NCBI GenBank assembly: GCA_019671005.1
Contig: CM033745.1
Coordinates: 41,957,834-42,021,833 of the forward strand
Length of the DNA: 64,000 bases
Origin: Hibiscus mutabilis
Lineage: Eukaryota > Streptophyta > Magnoliopsida > Malvales > Malvaceae
Direction: 5' to 3'
The notes below the pieces were generated by a model. It saw only the letters and a list, made by a program, of their open reading frames with translations, had not been told where the DNA came from and did not search any database. A program made the position numbers and the translations under genes. Shown here piece after piece: positions 60,250-64,000 of the stretch (position 1 is the first letter of the stretch; every line of letters begins with the position of its first letter).

Positions 60250-62244
60250 CTATTGAAGGTGAAAAGTCAGAGTTCGGGGATTGCACTAGCATTAGATCGA
60301 CTCAGAACCAACTACAAGAGTTAAAAGAAATCTGGAACCAGTGGGATAAAGAAAATAAGTAGCTGTTCTATGCCAATTACGGTGATTTGCCTTATCTCAG
60401 TATCGACAAAGCTTTATTCCGAGCCCTTGTCCAGTTCTGGAATCCTGCCTACAGTTGCTTTACCCTGGGAGATGTTGATATGGTACCAACCATTGAAGAA
60501 TACACTGCCTTGATCTGTTGCCCAAAACTCTGGGTTGATAAAGCTTATTTCAAGTGTCCTGATTCTCCAGCATTTTAGAAAAAGCTTCTCAAGATGACTA
60601 GCATGGACGAACAGTGAGCAAAAGCCAGGATTAAGGTAAAAGGGGAAACTAGGTGTATTGCCTGGAGATTCATACGGGACCTGATCCAAGTCGAGTCCAA
60701 GTGCAAAAAACAGGTCAAAATGTTTGCCCTGGCCATTTACGGTTTGGTTATCTTTCCCAAATCGTTGGGGTACATCGATGATGCTATTATGGAACTGTTC
60801 GATCACCTTGATAAAGGAGTTACCCATGTTCCAGCCATCTTAGCCGAAACTTTTAGGTCTCTCAGTGCTTGTAAAAGAATGGTGAGGGGAGGTTCATCAG
60901 TTATGCTCAGCTTCTATTAATCTGGTTTCATAGTCATTTCTGGAAGCCAGAGAAAATATCCTATCGGGCATGGTTCGAAAGTTACTAACCACTCAAGGAT
61001 CTCGTGCCCGTACAAAGGTGGGAGAACATCTCTTATGACAATTGGAAGTCGAAACCTCCAAGAAAAAGATATCGTCTGGAAAGCACGTTGGTTCTTCCCT
61101 AACAGTATCATATAAAAGTGTGGAGACTATGACTGGGCCCTCTACTTGGGATATGGGGTGCAACTGGATATGCTCTGTTACTAGTATCCAGACAATACAG
61201 ATCAAGACAGTTCATCCCGGCGACAAGGGGGCTTGCTACTTGTGAATTTCCATACAAGGGTAAGGACTACAAGAAAAATGTTTCCATGATCACTAAGGTG
61301 TGGAAGCATCCTTGCAGGATGCAACCGTCTGATGAAAAACCTAGAGTTACGCCAGAGTATCAACGATGGAGGAGCATGAGAATCAACGATGATGTCCCTC
61401 TACCGAATCCAAAAAATAATGTACCAGTTGAGGAACATTTACAAGTGGATCCCTCAGAGATGGAAATCGCGAAACATGATTTTGAGAGAAGGTACTTCGT
61501 GATGGAAAGTCAGTTATCAAGATTAGAAAATGAAAGGAACTAGTTGAAGTTCGGTATGCAGTCTCAGGAACAAGAGATCAAAAGGCTGAGAAAAGGGAAA
61601 AGCAAAGTAGAGGAATATTTGAGCGATCTACAAAATGATTACAAGAAACTTCGTGCATCAGCAAGATATGTCGGTCTCGGGAAGACATCCACCGAATGGA
61701 AGCTTGAGATCCAAGAAGAAAAGGAGAGAGCAGATCTCTGGGAAAGAAGATTTAAAGATGCCCAGGCACAACAAACGTCCATGGAAGAAGAATTGTCCGA
61801 AAGCAGAGCTGAAAATATAAATATGAGAAGACAAATCATATAACTAGAAGATTCCCTACAGAGGCACCGTAGCCGAGACTCTGTAGCTGAATTAAAAGCA
61901 AGAAAAAAGGAGAATGAGACTTTGAAGAAACAAGTTGAAGAATTAGAAATAGCTTTGCAGACTTGTCAGGGGCTAATTAAAAATTTAGAAGAAATCCAAC
62001 AGTGGAATGATCAGCATTGGCATGCACAATTAGAGCAATATCAGGACCAAGTCTGAGATAGAGACCGTGTTATGTCTGAAGCTCTTGTCCAGGTATGAGA
62101 GGTCATAGAACACTTGCAGACTTTAGCCATTCAAGCTGACGTCTTGAGCCTGCAAATTGAGTCAGAATCTAACAGGGGCAAGAAGCTGGAATGGCTCCTC
62201 AAGAAGATTAAGATCCTAGATGTTAAGGCTAAGCAGTATATGTG
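60250..62244 (+). pseudogene. ORF1 of element D: DUF7745-type domain plus long coiled coil
   Basis: 60300-60920 reads QLQELKEIWNQWDKENK, stop, then YGDLPYLSIDKALFRALVQFW, SCFTLGDVDMVPTIEEYTAL, and MFALAIYGLVIFPKSLGYID..HVPAILAETFRSLSACKR. The middle (60920-61280) is frame-shifted. 61286-62240 is a coiled coil: HDFERRYFVMESQLSRLENE, SDLQNDYKKLRASARYVGLG, and KKENETLKKQVEELEIALQT. At least five stops interrupt it. The best preserved ORF1 of the window, so it shows the domain order. It lies between leader and gag; function unknown. Confidence 0.8.
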
Positions 62245-62525
62245 AAATAGACCCACCTTATGTAAAGAAACTTGTTCTGATGTGAGTTTCCGTTTGAAAG
62301 TTGTACTGAAATCAACACATTTTGTGTAAAATATGTTGTGGTACTAATATAATATGTGTTTTGCATGTACACCGCATCTTCTCATTTGCATTCGCATCAT
62401 ACTACATCATACTGCATCATTTTACTAAGATTTTAATTCTCAAGGAATTATTATCGCAGTAAATTCTGGGGCATACAAAACCACAGGTTGGACACCCTTA
62501 CTTCACCAGAAGCAAAGCTAGAGAC

Positions 62526-64000
62526 ATGGAAGAAAGATTGGAAAAAGTTGAACAAGCATACGAGGACTTTAGGAAATATATTGAAAGAAGTTAGAAAGAA
62601 CGCAGAAGGAAACTCGTCACCATATTTCGCAATCGCAAGAAGATCTATTTGCTAGGATAGCTGCAATGCTACCGGGAAAGGTTTTGAAAAGAAGAATGGG
62701 GTCTTTATAGATCCCAGCACACTGATAGAAGACTCGGGGCATCCTCTTAGTAAGGTCCATCAATCAATAGAGACTCCAATGGCAAAGTAGTCGGTCGTTC
62801 AAGCCGAGTCTTCCTTGCAAGTGGGAATGACTGTTCACGATGACCCTAGCAAATATGTTGTTCCAGATTTCAATGAGATAAAAAAAATAAAAGTCGAACT
62901 ACCCAAACAGCTTGAGGATCGATGCAAACAGTTAGAAGAAAAGTTCAAGGCTATGGAAAGTGTAGATCAGTTTCCAAGGATGGATGCAAAAGAGTTAAGC
63001 CTGGTTCCTGATTTAGTGCTTCCCCCGAAGTTTAAGATGCCTGATTTTGAAAAGTATAATGGGAACACTTTCCCTGAAGCTCACCTCACAATGTTTATCA
63101 GGAGGATGACGGGATTCATTGACAACAACCCCCTCTTAATTCACTAATTTCAAAATAGCATGATGGGGTCTGCTGCAAAATGGTACAACCAATTAAGTCA
63201 TGCCAAAATCAATTCTTAGAAGGACTTGGCCCAGGCATTTGTAAGACAATACAACCATGTTATTGATATAACACCTGACCGGGTGACGCTATAAAATATG
63301 AAGAAGAAACCTGATGAAAGTTTCAGACAATATGCACAACGATGGAGGAATGTTGCAGCCCAAGTCCAACCACCACTGTTGTCGAAAGAAATGGTGATGC
63401 TCTTCGTTGGAACATTGAAGAAACCCTTCCTTCGGTCGTATAATAGGGGGTGCCACAAAGGACTTTTTTGACATAATAATGAATGGAGAAATGATTGAGA
63501 ACGCAATTCGAAGTGGAAAAATTGATGATGAAGAAAACACAAAGAAGTCTAACTACAGAAGAAAAGATGGCGAGGCCAGCAATACAGGTGTCTATATTGT
63601 CGGCTATACAAAGCAGCTGATAGTGGGACAACCCAAAGTTGCAACCTCGAATACCCAAAATTCCTCGAAACAAGGATCAAATCAAAAAGCGAAATTAGAA
63701 GATATAGAATTTACTCATATCCTGATATCTTATGGCAAATTATATAAGAATTTGTATAATTCACATGTGGTATCTCCATTCTACACAAATCCGATACAAC
63801 CCCTTACCCGAAATGGTACGACACCAATGCTCAATGTGGCTACCACGCTGGAGTTGTAGGTCATTCCATCGAGAACTGCATCGCTTTTAAAAAACTTGTT
63901 GAAAAGTTTATAAAGATGGGGGTCGTAAGGTTCGATGACTCTACATGGTCGAATACGGCTGGTAATCCATTACCTAATCACGCTGAGTTAGGCGTAAATG
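62526..64000 (+). pseudogene. gag of element D (runs off the window)
   Basis: MEERLEKVEQAYEDFRKYIE at 62526, then stops. 62815-63147 has LEDRCKQLEEKFKAMESVD, DAKELSLVPDLVLPPKFKMPD and AHLTMFIRRMTGF. After a stop come MGSAAKWYNQLS, SFRQYAQRWRNVAAQVQPPL and MNGEMIENAIRSGKIDDEEN (63479-). 63700-63950 has LISYGKLYKNLYNSHVVSP and, in another frame, YPKWYDTNAQCGYHAGVVGH followed by SIENCIAFKKLVEKFIKMG, with Cys/His ligands intact. It breaks at least three times. Protease and pol should follow beyond the window. Confidence 0.85.

Overview
The window looks like nuclear DNA of a dicot. It has spliced genes with GT..AG introns, AT-rich intergenic DNA, and most of its length is nested Ty3/gypsy LTR retrotransposons. 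The retrotransposon set (Tat/Ogre-like elements with an extra DUF7745-type ORF before gag, plus Athila-like elements) is of a kind I associate with Malvaceae such as cotton. That assignment is from memory, not proven by the sequence.

Three host loci are visible. A complete-looking seven-exon histidine--tRNA ligase gene lies on the minus strand (5276-9324). A decayed mitochondrial porin (VDAC) gene lies on the minus strand (21882-23696); it has a frameshift and its 3' exons are missing. Head to head with it, at 24309-24656 on the plus strand, is exon 1 of the plastid riboflavin-pathway reductase PYRR. A 16.7-kb minus-strand retroelement (B, 24665-41399) begins 8 bp after the exon 1 splice donor and is flanked by a candidate 5-bp target duplication (TTAAC). 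No later PYRR exon was recognised in the window.

The rest is mainly retroelement sequence. 1-1339: part of an Athila-like LTR. 1340-2507: end of another LTR. 3075-3290: two tRNA-like SINE-type units. 9969-15836: remnants of Tat/Ogre-like elements, including one LTR (12238-14340) with a 3' polypurine tract on its left and a primer-binding site on its right (A). 16205-20612: the 5' half of an Athila-like element (E, minus). 24665-41399: element B with ORF1, gag, protease, RT, RNase H and integrase, all broken. 42765-45077: an LTR (G) with an as-1-like promoter palindrome. 45240-54400: a mosaic pol-less Tat-like element (C). 54402-57520: a short Athila-like derivative (F). About 57575-64000: the 5' part of another Tat-like element (D), running off the window.

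Two patterns stand out beyond ordinary annotation. A 14-nt dyad of the form NTTGCC-NN-GGCAAN occurs many times in the Athila-like LTRs and inside their gag regions, including 36-bp tandem arrays. The Tat/Ogre-like elements share a conserved block just before the primer-binding site and a second conserved block in the leader, while each carries an unrelated tandem array near its 3' end. No coding system outside these families was found. All retroelement reading frames seen are interrupted, so they are annotated as pseudogenes.
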